A stretch of 64,000 nucleotides of DNA from Neptunomonas concharum. GTDB lineage: Bacteria; Pseudomonadota; Gammaproteobacteria; Pseudomonadales; Balneatricaceae. Below are positions 1 to 8,320 of the stretch, piece by piece (within the stretch, counting starts at the first letter, position 1; each line of letters begins with the position of its first letter). The notes under the pieces are model-generated. The model saw only the letters and a list, made by a program, of their open reading frames with translations. It ran no database searches and was not told where the DNA came from. The stretch lies in NCBI RefSeq assembly GCF_008630635.1, contig NZ_CP043869.1, positions 1,488,001-1,552,000 of the forward strand, in the 5' to 3' direction. A program made the translations under genes and the position numbers.

Positions 1-139
1 ACTCATTGTCGTGGTCAATTTGTTCTGCGCGTGGCGCAATTTCTTGCGCGGCGAAGCTGTTGATTTGCTCACGCAGCATGTCAATTGTTTCGCCAAGTCC
101 AAAGTTTAGTTCTGTGTATTGTGAAATCATCTGTGACAT
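1..139 (-). CDS. ivd: Isovaleryl-CoA dehydrogenase, N-terminal part only
   Basis: Only the first 46 residues are inside the window; the gene runs off the left edge. The translation begins MSQMISQYTELNFGLGE and continues with a helix ending in APRAEQIDHDNE, the usual N-terminus of isovaleryl-CoA dehydrogenase. That FAD enzyme oxidises isovaleryl-CoA to 3-methylcrotonyl-CoA in leucine degradation. The start at 139 is chosen because it matches family N-termini; an internal ATG at 130 is possible. It lies 33 bases downstream of the liuR gene on the same strand, so the two probably form one transcript, the classical liuR-liuA arrangement. The identity rests on a short stretch plus context. Confidence 0.85.
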   Translation of the reverse strand, partial: MSQMISQYTELNFGLGETIDMLREQINSFAAQEIAPRAEQIDHDNE

Positions 140-172
140 CCTTACTGTTTGCTTATTCCTGTCTGACGGTTG

Positions 173-589
173 TCAGGCTGAATTTGCTTTTTGTTGTTTT
201 TTGCTCGCTAGTTCCTTAAGTGCTTCAGTACAACGAGTTTCTGCACTTTCCAGTTCTAGCTGAACCATTGCGATATCGTTTAATTGCTGTTCAAGCGCCA
301 TCTTCCGCTCAGTGATTTTGTTGAGCAGAAGCTTTAACTGCTTCTCGCTGCCGGACAACGTTTCATCCCATAAATCAAAAAGCTCTTTGGTCTCTGCAAG
401 CGAAAACCCTAAACGCTTGCCTCTGAGTATGAGCTTTAAACGAACTCTGTCCTGGCGGCTATAAATACGTGTTTGCCCTCGGCGTCGAGGAGCGAGCAAA
501 CCTTGGTCTTCATAAAAGCGAATGCTACGGGTGGTAACATCAAATTCGCTGGCTAGCTCGCTAATTGAATATGTCGCCTTCTTTTCCAT
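173..589 (-). CDS. liuR: MerR-family regulator of leucine/isovalerate utilisation (LiuR)
   Basis: This 138-residue protein has a MerR winged helix-turn-helix at residues 6-75 (YSISELASEFDVTTRSIRFY, then the wing with RRRGQTRIYS). A long coiled coil follows at about 85-130, which dimerises MerR proteins. It lacks the cysteines of metal-sensing MerR members, as expected for LiuR, which senses branched-chain catabolism. It precedes the isovaleryl-CoA dehydrogenase gene. A perfect 16-base palindrome of the type LiuR binds lies 42 bases upstream of its start, which suggests autoregulation. Two similar sites in front of the Liv transporter and the thiolase widen the likely regulon. Confidence 0.92.
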   Translation of the reverse strand: MEKKATYSISELASEFDVTTRSIRFYEDQGLLAPRRRGQTRIYSRQDRVRLKLILRGKRLGFSLAETKELFDLWDETLSGSEKQLKLLLNKITERKMALEQQLNDIAMVQLELESAETRCTEALKELASKKQQKANSA

Positions 590-630
590 AAATATATCTA
601 CTATGCTTGATCAGGTTAATTTAGCGGAAG

Positions 631-646
631 TTTACGTAAACGTAAA
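631..646. promoter_or_regulatory. LiuR-type operator upstream of liuR
   Basis: TTTACGTAAACGTAAA is a perfect palindrome with 7-base arms and a 2-base centre. It lies 42 bases upstream of liuR in the divergent region with livG. It resembles the ACGTAAACGT-like motif known for LiuR in proteobacteria. That LiuR binds here is inferred. Confidence 0.75.
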
Positions 647-808
647 GTAGCAAAGAGGTGTAGTGAAATTATATCATGATTCTTTTTTCAATGGTTAACC
701 GTATGAAATATATGAATAAAATGGGGTTTTTGGGGGTGTTTTATGGAGTGTTGCTACCAAAGTAGTACTTGGCTTCCAGTAAGGGAAATTGCTAATTTCT
801 AAAGACAG

Positions 809-824
809 CTTACGAATACGTAAG
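809..824. promoter_or_regulatory. LiuR-type operator upstream of livG
   Basis: CTTACGAATACGTAAG has the same 7-2-7 geometry as the site at 631-646, with one mismatch between arms. It ends 52 bases before the livG start, so it lies in the promoter or leader of the Liv transporter operon. It links transporter expression to LiuR, by inference. Confidence 0.65.
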
Positions 825-876
825 TTAAGCCGTGCAGCCGAAGCTGCAAAATAAGAACAAAAGAGGCTTATTCCGC

Positions 877-1689
877 ATGAGTGCAGATTATGTTCTGGAA
901 ACCCGGAATCTGATAAAAGAATTCAAAGGGTTCACTGCTGTTGATGATGTGAATCTTAAAGTTGAGCGAGGCACAATCCACGCGCTTATCGGCCCTAATG
1001 GTGCTGGTAAGACAACGGTATTTAACTTGCTGACTAAGTTCCTAACACCTACCACCGGTACGATCTTGTTTAACGGTGAGGATATTACCTCGATGAAATC
1101 TGCGGCAATTGCTCGTAAGGGAATTGTGCGCTCATTTCAAATCTCGGCGGTCTTCCCGCATCTTAGCGTGTTGGAAAATGTCAGGATTGCATTGCAGCGT
1201 AAAGAGGGTAATAGCTTCCATTTTTGGAAGTCTGAAAAAGTTCTCGATAAGTTAAATGATCGTGCTTTAGAGCTGCTGGATGAGGTTGGCTTAAAAGACT
1301 ATGCCAATGCGATTACAGTCGACCTTCCCTATGGGCGTAAGCGTGCATTAGAGATTGCGACTACCTTGGCGCTTGATCCAGAAATGCTATTGCTGGACGA
1401 GCCTACCCAAGGTATGGGCCACGAAGATGTGGGTGTAGTTGCTGATCTTATTAAGAAAGTCTCTGCAAATCGTACCATTCTTATGGTTGAGCATAATTTG
1501 CACGTGGTTGCGAAACTTGCCGATAAGATCACTGTATTGCAGCGTGGCGCTATCCTCACAGAAGGTACCTATGAAACGGTATCTCAAGATCCACAGGTTC
1601 GTGAGGCCTATATGGGTGTTGAGGCTGATGATGAGGTTGCTAATGCGATCGCAGCAGAAAGTGCAGCAGAGAAGGAGGCGAAGGCATGA
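877..1689 (+). CDS. livG: Branched-chain amino acid ABC transporter ATPase LivG
   Basis: This 270-residue cytoplasmic ATPase energises uptake of leucine, isoleucine and valine or related compounds. The Walker A motif is GPNGAGKT (39-46), and the LivG-type signature loop reads LPYGRKR (150-156). Walker B is LLLDEP (171-176), and a switch His follows in MVEHNL. The ATG at 877 is preceded by AAGAGG at a suitable distance and gives the family N-terminus (MSADYVLETRNL). A GTG at 832 in the same frame would add 15 atypical residues and has no clear ribosome site. The tail is rich in Ala and Glu. It overlaps livF by four bases, so the two ATPases are translationally coupled. A LiuR-like operator lies just upstream. 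Confidence 0.95.
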   Translation: MSADYVLETRNLIKEFKGFTAVDDVNLKVERGTIHALIGPNGAGKTTVFNLLTKFLTPTTGTILFNGEDITSMKSAAIARKGIVRSFQISAVFPHLSVLENVRIALQRKEGNSFHFWKSEKVLDKLNDRALELLDEVGLKDYANAITVDLPYGRKRALEIATTLALDPEMLLLDEPTQGMGHEDVGVVADLIKKVSANRTILMVEHNLHVVAKLADKITVLQRGAILTEGTYETVSQDPQVREAYMGVEADDEVANAIAAESAAEKEAKA

Positions 1690-2396
1690 GCAGTACCGGT
1701 GAGAAGATCCGCATCGTTGATTTACATGCCTACTATGGCGAATCTCATATTCTGCATGGTATCGATATGACGATCATGCAGGGTGAGTTGGTAACGCTCT
1801 TAGGGCGAAATGGTTCAGGTCGTTCAACCACATTGAAAGCGATCATGAATATGGTGGGACGCCGTACGGGGGCGATCAATATAAATGGTAATGAGACCAT
1901 TAACATGCCTGCCCATAAAATTGCCCACCTGGGGGTAGGCTACTGTCCTGAAGAGCGAGGCATCTTCTCTAGCCTCAATGTCGAGGAAAACTTAATGCTA
2001 CCTCCGAATGTGCGTTCGGATGGCATGAGTGTTGAAGAGATTTATGAGCTGTTCCCTAACTTAGCTGAGCGCCGTTATAGCCAGGGGACACGCCTCTCTG
2101 GTGGTGAGCAGCAGATGCTTGCTATGGCTCGAATTCTTCGTACGGGAGCAAATATTTTGCTTCTTGACGAGATCACTGAAGGTTTGGCTCCGGTCATCGT
2201 TCAGAAGCTGGCAGAAGTGCTGGTTATGTTAAAAGAACGTGGCTTGACTATTTTGTTAGTCGAGCAAAATTTCCGTTTTGCGGCCCCAATAGCTGATCGT
2301 CACTACGTTATGGAACACGGACATATCGTAGAAGAGGTTCATGCTCATGAGTTGCAAGCTAAAACGGAGCTGTTGAATACCTATTTGGGTGTTTAA
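1686..2396 (+). CDS. livF: Branched-chain amino acid ABC transporter ATPase LivF
   Basis: This 236-residue protein is the second ATPase of the Liv importer and pairs with LivG. The motifs are Walker A GRNGSGRST (40-48), signature LSGGEQQ (137-143) and Walker B LLLDE (158-162), with GYCPEERGIF at the Q-loop position as in LivF proteins. The Walker A lysine is replaced by Arg46 (codon CGT), while LivG keeps its lysine. I recall similar Arg variants in some LivF relatives, so the site may still work. The start overlaps the livG stop (ATGA). The gene ends 83 bases before livK. Confidence 0.95.
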   Translation: MSSTGEKIRIVDLHAYYGESHILHGIDMTIMQGELVTLLGRNGSGRSTTLKAIMNMVGRRTGAININGNETINMPAHKIAHLGVGYCPEERGIFSSLNVEENLMLPPNVRSDGMSVEEIYELFPNLAERRYSQGTRLSGGEQQMLAMARILRTGANILLLDEITEGLAPVIVQKLAEVLVMLKERGLTILLVEQNFRFAAPIADRHYVMEHGHIVEEVHAHELQAKTELLNTYLGV

Positions 2397-2479
2397 TGCT
2401 TGGATTAAACGGTCCAAGTGAATGCCTGATTCCCTTGAAATGCGATAACAATAAAAATTTCTCAAGCAGGAGTGACAAC

Positions 2480-3682
2480 ATGAAAGCAATGAAAAAGACC
2501 GTACTAGCCGCAGCAATGAGCTTGGCAGCCGCAACAGGTGTACAGGCCGCTGGTATTTCAGATGATGTGGTTAAAATCGGTGTACTGGCAGATATGGGTG
2601 GTGTTTACGCCGATGTTTGTGGACAGGGTTGTGTAACCGCTGTAGAGATGGCGGTTGAAGACTTCGGTGGAACGGTACTGGGTAAGCCAATTGAAGTTGT
2701 GAGTGCTGACGATCAGAACAAGCCGGATGTAGGGTCTGCAAAAGTTCGCCAGTGGGTTGAAGATGAAAAGGTTGATGCAGTTAATGGTCTGGTAGCGTCT
2801 TCTGTAACAGGTGCCGTGACTAAAGTACTGACAGATGCTAAGAAAATCGCGCTAATCTCTACTTCTGCAAGTAATGCGTTCACAACTAAAGCGTGCTCTC
2901 CTTACAATGTTCATTGGACTTACAACGTAGCTGCTTTGGCAAATGGTACCGTTAAGCCGATGGTAGAGTCTGGCAAGAAGAAGTGGTTCTTCATTACAGC
3001 AGATTATGCGTTTGGACATGCGCTTGAAGGTATTGCTTCTAAAGTAATTAATGAATCGGGTGGTGAAGTTGTAGGCGCTGTTCGTGCACCGCTAGGTACA
3101 ACAGACTTCTCTTCTTATATCCTTCAGGCTCAGGCTTCTGGTGCTGACGTTGTAGGCTTGGCTAATGCGGGTGCTGACTTCGTTAACTCTTTGAAAACGG
3201 CAGCAGAATTTGGTCTGACAGAAATGATGGACGTTGCAGGCTTGTTGGTATTTACGCATAACGCAAAAGCGTTGGATCCAGCGATTGCTGCAGGCATGAA
3301 GGCGACTACAGGCTTCTATTGGGATATGGATGATCAAACCCGTGAGTGGTCTGCACGTTTCAAAGCGCGTCATGGTTCTATCCCAGCTATGGGGCAGGCA
3401 GGTGCGTACTCTATGACAATGCACTACCTAAATGCGATCAAAGCAGCCGGTACGGATGATTCTGATGCCGTCATGAAGCAGATGAAAATGACGAAGCCGA
3501 ACGATTTCTTCGCTCGTAATGCTACGTTACGTAACGACGGTCGTATGGTTCACGATATGCTATTGGTGAGCATCAAAGATGCGGCTAGCCGTAAATCCGA
3601 AGATGATATCTATAACATCGAAGCAACCATTCCTGGTAACGTGGCATTTAACCCAATGCTTCCAGAGTGTGACTTCAAGTAA
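2480..3682 (+). CDS. livK: Branched-chain amino acid ABC transporter periplasmic binding protein
   Basis: This 400-residue type I periplasmic binding protein captures the substrate for the Liv permease. A Sec signal peptide occupies about residues 1-23 and ends VQA before AGISDDVVKIGVLADMGG, the usual mature start of the family. The start at 2480 has CAGGAG seven bases upstream; an earlier in-frame start at 2396 would put 28 odd residues before the signal peptide. The gene sits between livF and livH. It is followed by a strong hairpin terminator, which would give more binding protein than permease. Similar proteins also bind aliphatic amides or short acids, so the exact ligand is not proven by sequence. 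Confidence 0.92.
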   Translation: MKAMKKTVLAAAMSLAAATGVQAAGISDDVVKIGVLADMGGVYADVCGQGCVTAVEMAVEDFGGTVLGKPIEVVSADDQNKPDVGSAKVRQWVEDEKVDAVNGLVASSVTGAVTKVLTDAKKIALISTSASNAFTTKACSPYNVHWTYNVAALANGTVKPMVESGKKKWFFITADYAFGHALEGIASKVINESGGEVVGAVRAPLGTTDFSSYILQAQASGADVVGLANAGADFVNSLKTAAEFGLTEMMDVAGLLVFTHNAKALDPAIAAGMKATTGFYWDMDDQTREWSARFKARHGSIPAMGQAGAYSMTMHYLNAIKAAGTDDSDAVMKQMKMTKPNDFFARNATLRNDGRMVHDMLLVSIKDAASRKSEDDIYNIEATIPGNVAFNPMLPECDFK

Positions 3683-3739
3683 TCCTGCTTGAAATTAGGA
3701 GGGTGTTGCACGTCGTGTACCCCCTCCAGCTTTATCTGC

Positions 3740-3780
3740 AAGGAGCTGTGTGGAAGCTCCGCACGGCTCCTTTGTTTTTC
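3740..3780 (+). terminator. Intrinsic terminator/attenuator between livK and livH
   Basis: The arms 3740-3753 and 3759-3772 form a 14-pair stem (AAGGAGC outermost, two T-G pairs) around a 5-base loop AAGCT. TTGTTTTTC follows. The hairpin lies inside the liv operon, 20 bases before the livH start. It probably lowers transcription of livHM relative to livK. It also overlaps the GTG at 3750, which argues against that codon as the livH start. Confidence 0.8.
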
Positions 3781-3791
3781 TAGGTGGTGTT

Positions 3792-4679
3792 ATGGCGACG
3801 ATATTTGGTATTAATCTGTTTGCGCTGTCGGGACAGTTGCTGGTGGGCCTGATTAACGGCTCATTTTATGCCTTGCTGAGTCTTGGCTTGGCGATTATTT
3901 TTGGTCTGTTAAAAATTATTAACTTCGCGCAGGGCGCGATGTATATGCTTGGTGCTTTCTTCGCGTGGATGGCACTAAATTATCTTGGCATTAACTACTG
4001 GGTCGCTTTGATATTAGTGCCCATTGCTATAGGTGGAATTGCGATACTAATCGAACGCTTTTTGGTACGTCCAATAGCCAATGAAGATCACCTCTATAGC
4101 CTTCTGCTGACTTTCGGTATCGCACTGATTTTACAGGGATTATTTACTCATCTTTATGGTTCTTCCGGATTGCCTTATCAGATTCCTGCTGAACTGAAGG
4201 GTGGTACAAAACTACCATTCATGTATCTGCCTAATTACCGCGCATGGATCATCGTAATTTCGCTTATCGTGTGTTTTAGCACATGGTGGGTCATCGAAAA
4301 AACCAAGTTAGGCGCGTATTTAAGAGCCGGGACAGAAAACCCACAGCTGATGCAGGGGTTCGGTATCAATGTACCATTGATTACAACGCTCACTTTCGGT
4401 TTTGGTGTTGCACTTGCTGGCTTTGCTGGTGTGCTTGCTGCACCTGTCTATTCAGTAAGTCCTGAAATGGGCTCCAATATACTTATCGTGGTCTTTGCCA
4501 TCGTTGTAATCGGTGGAATGGGATCGATAGGTGGCGCTATTCTTACCGGTTTGATGATGGGGGTAGTGGAAGGATTGACAAAGTTTTTCTACCCGGAAGC
4601 GTCTACCACCGTTATTTTCCTATTCATGGTGATCGTGCTGCTGATTAAGCCTGCCGGTCTGTTTGGTAAAGAAGCTTAA
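3792..4679 (+). CDS. livH: Branched-chain amino acid ABC transporter permease LivH
   Basis: This 295-residue inner-membrane permease has about eight hydrophobic segments. The family motif is LINGSFYALLSLGLAIIFGLLKIINFAQGAMY near residues 15-45, and the EAA-like loop lies around the GGMGSIGGAI stretch near the C-terminus. The ATG at 3792 gives the usual LivH start and has AGGTGG upstream. A GTG at 3750 would add 14 residues but sits inside the terminator stem. It pairs with LivM, encoded 12 bases downstream, to form the channel for LivG/LivF. Confidence 0.94.
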   Translation: MATIFGINLFALSGQLLVGLINGSFYALLSLGLAIIFGLLKIINFAQGAMYMLGAFFAWMALNYLGINYWVALILVPIAIGGIAILIERFLVRPIANEDHLYSLLLTFGIALILQGLFTHLYGSSGLPYQIPAELKGGTKLPFMYLPNYRAWIIVISLIVCFSTWWVIEKTKLGAYLRAGTENPQLMQGFGINVPLITTLTFGFGVALAGFAGVLAAPVYSVSPEMGSNILIVVFAIVVIGGMGSIGGAILTGLMMGVVEGLTKFFYPEASTTVIFLFMVIVLLIKPAGLFGKEA

Positions 4680-4691
4680 AGGGGTACAGCC

Positions 4692-5618
4692 ATGAAAATT
4701 AATAAGCTCTATGTGATTCTGATAGCACTGGCGTTAGTTGCGCCAATGGTTGTCTATCCAGTGTTTTTGATGAAAGTGCTCTGTTTTGCCCTTTTTGCCT
4801 GCGCATTTAACCTTCTACTAGGATTTGTTGGACTTTTGTCCTTTGGACATGCTGCTTTTCTTGGTACGGGAGGGTACGTTACTGGGTACTTAATGCTACA
4901 GACGGGTATCACGCCTGAACTAGGCGTATTGGCAGGAACTATTGCAGCAGGCCTTTTGGGTGCTGTATATGGCAAATTAGCTGTAAAGCGCGAAGGTATC
5001 TACTTTGCAATGGTTACCCTGGCGTTGGCTCAGTTGGCGTTCTTCTTCTACCTACAGGCTCCGTTCACTGGAGGGGAAGATGGTTTGCAAGGTGTACCAC
5101 GTGGTGAACTGTTTGGACTTTTTGATCTATCCGATAACAACAGTATGTACTACTTCGTGCTGGCTATCTTCTTATTTGGTTTCTGGATGGTACACCGTAC
5201 GATTCATTCACCCTTTGGCCAGATCCTGAAGGCTATTCGTGAAAATGAACCACGCGCTGTATCCCTTGGCTATAATGTGAATGATTATAAATGGGCTGCA
5301 TTTGTGATCTCTTCAGCTCTGGCTGGCATGGCAGGTTCCACTAAAACGTTAGTATTCCAGTTGGCTTCTCTTACAGATGTTCATTGGCATATGTCGGGTG
5401 AGGTGGTACTGATGACACTATTGGGTGGTATGGGCACAATCTTTGGGCCACTGGTCGGCGCAGGTGTTGTTGTCACGATCCAGAACTACATGTCAGGCGG
5501 CGAATTAGGAAACTACATCCATATTATTATGGGTGTTATATTTATCGTCTGTGTGTTGGCATTCCGAAGTGGTATTGTTGGTGAAATACAGAAAGTGGTT
5601 AAGCGTAATTTCGGTTAA
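4692..5618 (+). CDS. livM: Branched-chain amino acid ABC transporter permease LivM
   Basis: This 308-residue membrane protein is the second channel subunit of the Liv importer. It shows the LivM hallmarks FNLLLGFVGLLSFGHAAFLG near residue 40 and a late GGMGTIFGPLVGAG loop that contacts the ATPases. The start at 4692 follows AAAGGGG at good spacing, 12 bases after livH, so the two permeases are co-translated. It is the last gene of the transporter operon, with an intrinsic terminator 15 bases beyond its stop. Confidence 0.95.
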   Translation: MKINKLYVILIALALVAPMVVYPVFLMKVLCFALFACAFNLLLGFVGLLSFGHAAFLGTGGYVTGYLMLQTGITPELGVLAGTIAAGLLGAVYGKLAVKREGIYFAMVTLALAQLAFFFYLQAPFTGGEDGLQGVPRGELFGLFDLSDNNSMYYFVLAIFLFGFWMVHRTIHSPFGQILKAIRENEPRAVSLGYNVNDYKWAAFVISSALAGMAGSTKTLVFQLASLTDVHWHMSGEVVLMTLLGGMGTIFGPLVGAGVVVTIQNYMSGGELGNYIHIIMGVIFIVCVLAFRSGIVGEIQKVVKRNFG

Positions 5619-5632
5619 TCCTATTTCTATTC

Positions 5633-5661
5633 AGCCCTGCTGTAGGTAGCAGGGCTTTTTT
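5633..5661 (+). terminator. Rho-independent terminator after livM
   Basis: AGCCCTGCT (5633-5641) pairs with AGCAGGGCT (5648-5656) around a 6-base loop and is followed by a T run. It ends the liv operon and separates it from the thiolase gene, which has its own operator. Confidence 0.9.
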
Positions 5662-5672
5662 ATTTTTCAAAA

Positions 5673-5688
5673 TTAACGCTTACGTAAA
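5673..5688. promoter_or_regulatory. LiuR-type operator upstream of the thiolase gene
   Basis: TTAACGCTTACGTAAA keeps a perfect right arm (ACGTAAA) and 5 of 7 bases in the left arm compared with the liuR site. It lies only 15 bases before the thiolase start, between the liv terminator and the gene. LiuR control is inferred from similarity to the other two sites. Confidence 0.55.
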
Positions 5689-5702
5689 CTGAGGTTTTTG
5701 TG

Positions 5703-6884
5703 ATGAGTCAGGATTCAGTTGTTATTGTTAGTGCTGCACGTACGCCTATGGGCGGGATGATGGGCTCCCTGAGCGAAGTAAGAGCCCCTGATTTGTGTGC
5801 TACGGCTATTAAAGCGGCGATTGAGCGCGCAGGTATATCTAGCTCGGATATTGATGAAGTGATCATGGGGTGTGTATTGCCTGCTGGGTTAGGACAAGCA
5901 CCTGCTAGGCAAGCGTCTCGTGCTGCGGGTATTCCTGATGCGGCTGGTGCAACAACCATCAATAAAATGTGCGGTTCTGGTATGAAGGCTGTCATGCTTG
6001 CCCATGATCAAATCATGGCTGGTCAGGTCGATGTGATGGTCGCTGGCGGTATGGAGAATATGAGTCAGTCTCCTTATCTTTTACCAAAAGCCCGTGCAGG
6101 TATGCGTATGGGTCACCAGCAAGTTATTGACCATATGTTTTTTGATGGCCTAGAAGATGCGTACGAAGGTGGTTTGATGGGGTCGTTTGCACAAAAGAGT
6201 GCTGATGACTACAACGTATCGAGAGAGGCAATGGATGACTTTGCTATTGGTTCTCTTGAAAAAGCGCTAAAAGCGATTGAGACAGGTGCGTTTAAAGATG
6301 AAATTGCTCCTGTCACAGTGAAAACTCGCCAAGGTGAAGTGCAGGTCGATACGGATGAGCAACCAGGTAATGCGCGTATCGATAAGATTCGTGGGTTAAG
6401 GCCCGCCTTTAAAAAGGACGGTACGGTAACAGCGGCAAATTCTAGCTCCATTTCCGATGGGGGATCGGCGCTAATCTTAATGAAAGAGTCGCAAGCAAAA
6501 GCACGTGGTCTCGCGCCTCTTGCTCGTATTGTGGCGCACTCCACTCATGCGCAACTTCCTGCGGAGTTCACCATCGCTCCTATTGGTGCTATTGAAAAAG
6601 TGTTGAATAAAGCAGGCTGGTCAAAAGATGATGTTGATCTTTATGAGATCAATGAAGCGTTTGCCGTAGTATCGATGTTAGCCATTTCTGAATTAGGTCT
6701 AGATGATGCTAAGGTGAATGTTAAAGGTGGCGCTTGTGCGTTAGGTCACCCGATCGGATCAAGTGGCTCTCGTATTCTTGTTACCTTATTGTATGCGCTT
6801 AAACAGGCAGGCAAGTCTAAGGGTGTTGCATCATTATGCATTGGTGGCGGTGAAGCTACGGCGGTTGCGGTAGAAATGATGTAG
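5703..6884 (+). CDS. Acetyl-CoA C-acetyltransferase (thiolase II)
   Basis: This 393-residue cytoplasmic thiolase interconverts two acetyl-CoA with acetoacetyl-CoA and CoA. The nucleophilic cysteine is C90 in INKMCGSGMKA. The second-site motifs are GHPIGSSG (about 348) and CIGGGEATA near the C-terminus, all intact. The length is that of biosynthetic-type thiolases (AtoB/PhaA). Acetoacetate is an end product of leucine breakdown, so a thiolase under a LiuR-like operator fits final processing of that pathway. GAGG at 5691 serves ATG 5703; a GTG directly before it at 5700 is an alternative. Sequence alone does not separate a degradative from a PHB role. Confidence 0.93.
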   Translation: MSQDSVVIVSAARTPMGGMMGSLSEVRAPDLCATAIKAAIERAGISSSDIDEVIMGCVLPAGLGQAPARQASRAAGIPDAAGATTINKMCGSGMKAVMLAHDQIMAGQVDVMVAGGMENMSQSPYLLPKARAGMRMGHQQVIDHMFFDGLEDAYEGGLMGSFAQKSADDYNVSREAMDDFAIGSLEKALKAIETGAFKDEIAPVTVKTRQGEVQVDTDEQPGNARIDKIRGLRPAFKKDGTVTAANSSSISDGGSALILMKESQAKARGLAPLARIVAHSTHAQLPAEFTIAPIGAIEKVLNKAGWSKDDVDLYEINEAFAVVSMLAISELGLDDAKVNVKGGACALGHPIGSSGSRILVTLLYALKQAGKSKGVASLCIGGGEATAVAVEMM

Positions 6885-6906
6885 TCCGTAATCTCATCGG
6901 TATCCA

Positions 6907-6941
6907 AAAAAGCGCCATTGATATTTCAATTGGCGCTTTTT
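6907..6941. terminator. Bidirectional terminator between thiolase and mltA
   Basis: AAAAAGCGCCA (6907-6917) pairs with TGGCGCTTTTT (6931-6941). The A run on one side and T run on the other let it end the thiolase transcript and the converging mltA transcript. Confidence 0.9.
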
Positions 6942-6946
6942 ATTGC

Positions 6947-8098
6947 TTAGTTACAGAGCTTTGCATCAGCGGGTTTAGGTAGCAGAGCAAAAAGACTTCC
7001 TGTTTGTTTCATCTCTCCAGCCAGCTGTTCAGCTCTATCCCCTTTTCCGAAAAATAGATCAGCCCTGACTGGCCCGTTAATGGCACCGCCTGTATCTTGA
7101 GCAAAGACCAAGCGCTGGTAGGGTGTTGTTGTATTCGGTAGTTGAGTGTTGATCCATAGAGGCGTACCGAGAGGGATGATTTTCCTGTCTACAGCAACAC
7201 TCCGCTCAGGGGTCAAGGGAACATTGAGGGAGCCACGTGGACCGTTATCTAAATCGTGACGGAGCTGGAAGAAGATATAGCTGGGGTTGCTGTTCTTAAG
7301 TTCAGAAGCTTTGCTTGGATTGTTTTTAAGCCATGCTCGAATAGTTTGTAAGGATACATTCTTCCGTGTTAACTCGCCTTGTGCTATGAGGCTTTTACCA
7401 ATGGCATGGTAGGGGTGTCCATTTTGATCGGCGTATCCTACACCAACGCTCTTACCATCAGGCAGTTGTACACGGCCAGAGCCTTGGATGTGAAGAAAAA
7501 ATGCGGCATCTGCATCATCCACCCAAATGATTTCATGACCTTTTAAGGGTTGTTGGTTGCCGTCTATTTCAGCTCGTGAGTAATAGGGGACGATTTTATT
7601 ACCTTCAATGCGTGCTCTTACCCGTTGATTTTTAAGCGCTGGAAAACGGCTCTCTAAGCGAACTTCAAACATGTCATCGGGACGCTGATAGATAGGGTAG
7701 TTAAAGCGCTCTGAACGTTCAAAACTTCCATAAAGTGTGGGCTCATAATATCCCGTAATCAAGCCTTGGTTCTTGTTTTGAAGACCGACAATATTATGAG
7801 GGGAGAAGTGTGTTTCAAAGAAACGCCTGACCTCCGGGGTTGATGCATCTTTAGGGGCGGCTTCGCATATATTTTTCCAAACCGTATCTTTTTTACTTAA
7901 GCGATCACACTGGCTTTGTAGAGCGGGCATAGCCTCGACTAGTTGATCATCTTGCCAGCCTTTCAATTGGTTCCAGCAAATCTCCTCAGCGATACCGGGG
8001 GCTTTCGGTGTAACGCTGCAGCCGGTAAGGAATATCGCAAGAATGGAGCCTGCCCAGAGCTTTGGTGTGGTGGCTTTTGGATATCTAAGATATGGCAT
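6947..8098 (-). CDS. mltA: Membrane-bound lytic murein transglycosylase A
   Basis: This 383-residue lipoprotein cleaves the glycan strands of peptidoglycan to 1,6-anhydro products. The signal peptide carries the lipobox LTGC with the lipidated cysteine at residue 27. MltA hallmarks are GYYEPTLYGS, the RARIEGNKIVPYYSRAEI stretch, IHIQGSGRVQL-like sequence, and the C-terminal 3D domain with VFAQDTGGAINGPVRADLFFG, which carries the catalytic Asp. The ATG at 8098 has AAGGA eight bases upstream and puts the lipobox at normal depth; upstream in-frame starts would give an over-long leader. It converges on the thiolase gene across a shared terminator. Confidence 0.94.
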   Translation of the reverse strand: MPYLRYPKATTPKLWAGSILAIFLTGCSVTPKAPGIAEEICWNQLKGWQDDQLVEAMPALQSQCDRLSKKDTVWKNICEAAPKDASTPEVRRFFETHFSPHNIVGLQNKNQGLITGYYEPTLYGSFERSERFNYPIYQRPDDMFEVRLESRFPALKNQRVRARIEGNKIVPYYSRAEIDGNQQPLKGHEIIWVDDADAAFFLHIQGSGRVQLPDGKSVGVGYADQNGHPYHAIGKSLIAQGELTRKNVSLQTIRAWLKNNPSKASELKNSNPSYIFFQLRHDLDNGPRGSLNVPLTPERSVAVDRKIIPLGTPLWINTQLPNTTTPYQRLVFAQDTGGAINGPVRADLFFGKGDRAEQLAGEMKQTGSLFALLPKPADAKLCN

Positions 8099-8320
8099 GT
8101 GTCTCATCCTTTTTTGATTCAGGCCTGCATCTTGCTTATTTATACCTGACGGTGCAAGTAGCAACATCGTCATAGCACCTAAGTTGCTGGATTTTTGAGT
8201 GTTTTATAGCGTTTCTAAAGACATTGCTGCGGGCAAAAAGTGCCATAAGGTACTTAACCAACGGCAAATCTATTCCCTGTGACGTAAACAGCGCGCTAGT
8301 CAGTCCTAAGGAGATCAGTT

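Noticed and set aside
3750-3792. GTG 3750 as the start of livH
   Set aside because: The codon lies inside the terminator stem and adds 14 residues not expected for LivH; ATG 3792 fits the family.
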